46,042 bases of DNA from Microbotryum silenes-acaulis (taxonomy: Eukaryota; Basidiomycota; Microbotryomycetes; Microbotryales; Microbotryaceae), in assembly GCA_003665825.1 (NCBI GenBank), contig QPFY01000035.1, forward strand, positions 1 to 46,042, written 5' to 3'. The translations under genes were made by a program, and so were the position numbers. Below are positions 45,790 through 46,042 of this stretch, in pieces (position 1 is the stretch's first letter; each line of letters opens with the position of its first letter). The notes under the pieces are model-generated. The model worked only from the letters and a program-made list of their open reading frames with translations. It searched no databases and was not told the origin of the DNA.

Positions 45790-46042
45790 GAGACGCGTTT
45801 CTCGCCACCGATGCTCTGATCAACGCACGCAAGAATGATATCGACCTTGGCCGTCGCGTCGACAAGCAGTACGGAGCGCTAGCACAACGCTATCGTCATT
45901 TTGGATCGCTAGACGGAGTTGTGACCACTGCCACACCATTGGAGATCGGATCTCTGATCTGCTTTGGCCTCAAGCGTGGCATGCAGCTGCGATCAAATGC
46001 TGTATGGAGAAGAACCGCTGTCCATAGGAGCTTCGCCTCATC
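45790..46042 (+). CDS. Partial unidentified reading frame at the window edge
   Basis: A frame from about 45800 runs open to the window end, containing TDALINARKNDIDLGRRVDK and GSLDGVVTTATPLEIGSLIC. The composition is protein-like and a CAG at 45785 could be an acceptor. No family is recognised, and it could be host gene or further element sequence. The 48-codon frame from ATG 45692 overlaps it and is less likely. Confidence 0.25.

Overview
The window is a chromosome end. It opens with four to five CCCTAA units, the C-rich strand of a TTAGGG telomere, and then runs inward. Several signs point to a filamentous or yeast-like fungus, most likely a basidiomycete: the telomere type, short GT-AG introns of 69-112 nt, a fairly GC-rich composition, a Tnp2-family (Transposase_21) gene, a tyrosine-recombinase retroelement, and a fungal-type atypical kinase gene. 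Pucciniomycotina is possible. Species cannot be named from the sequence alone.

Layout. (1) 1-16.8 kb: telomere plus a gene-free subtelomere. It consists of three large, diverged direct repeat units (about 39-5290, 5291-10160, 10161-16726) and the first ~60 bp of a fourth. The units share ordered modules, are very rich in TCGA/GTCGAG words and are G-rich on the + strand. Unit 3 carries a stray CCCTAA tract where unit 1 has ordinary repeat sequence. (2) 16.8-19.8 kb: a short AT-richer segment, a 16-copy minisatellite (84-bp unit, 7-bp-arm hairpin), then a Ty1/copia RT-RNase H fragment ending in a G9 polypurine tract and a putative 3' LTR. (3) 19821-23562: a complete-looking hAT transposon with perfect 24-bp terminal inverted repeats and an intact transposase. 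(4) 23563-25013: a 5'-truncated, frameshifted non-LTR (LINE) fragment.

(5) 25.5-38.9 kb: two direct copies of a ~3.3 kb segment, each with a five-exon gene that joins a PD-(D/E)XK nuclease-like domain to an atypical protein kinase domain. They flank a minus-strand tyrosine-recombinase retroelement (Gag-like, RT-RNase H, YR). The left gene reads through as 763 residues with every expected kinase residue present. The right gene carries many single-base indels and a sharply diverged 5' part. (6) 39.0-45.7 kb: a large DNA transposon of the Tnp2/CACTA-like type. It has a minus-strand transposase gene, a divergent plus-strand gene of unknown family with a basic tail, and at each end an array of short pseudo-palindromic motifs around GGTAWTWCC. 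I read these as binding sites for a partner protein, by analogy with the TnpA/TnpD arrangement of plant En/Spm. (7) 45.7-46.0 kb: the edge of an unidentified reading frame.

The parts form a typical subtelomeric accumulation zone: repeat arrays near the cap, then layers of transposons from five classes around a lineage-specific duplicated nuclease-kinase gene. The most interesting items are the Tnp2 element with paired subterminal arrays and its second gene, and the nuclease-kinase gene with its mosaic duplicate. The internal telomere tract is next. No housekeeping gene was found.
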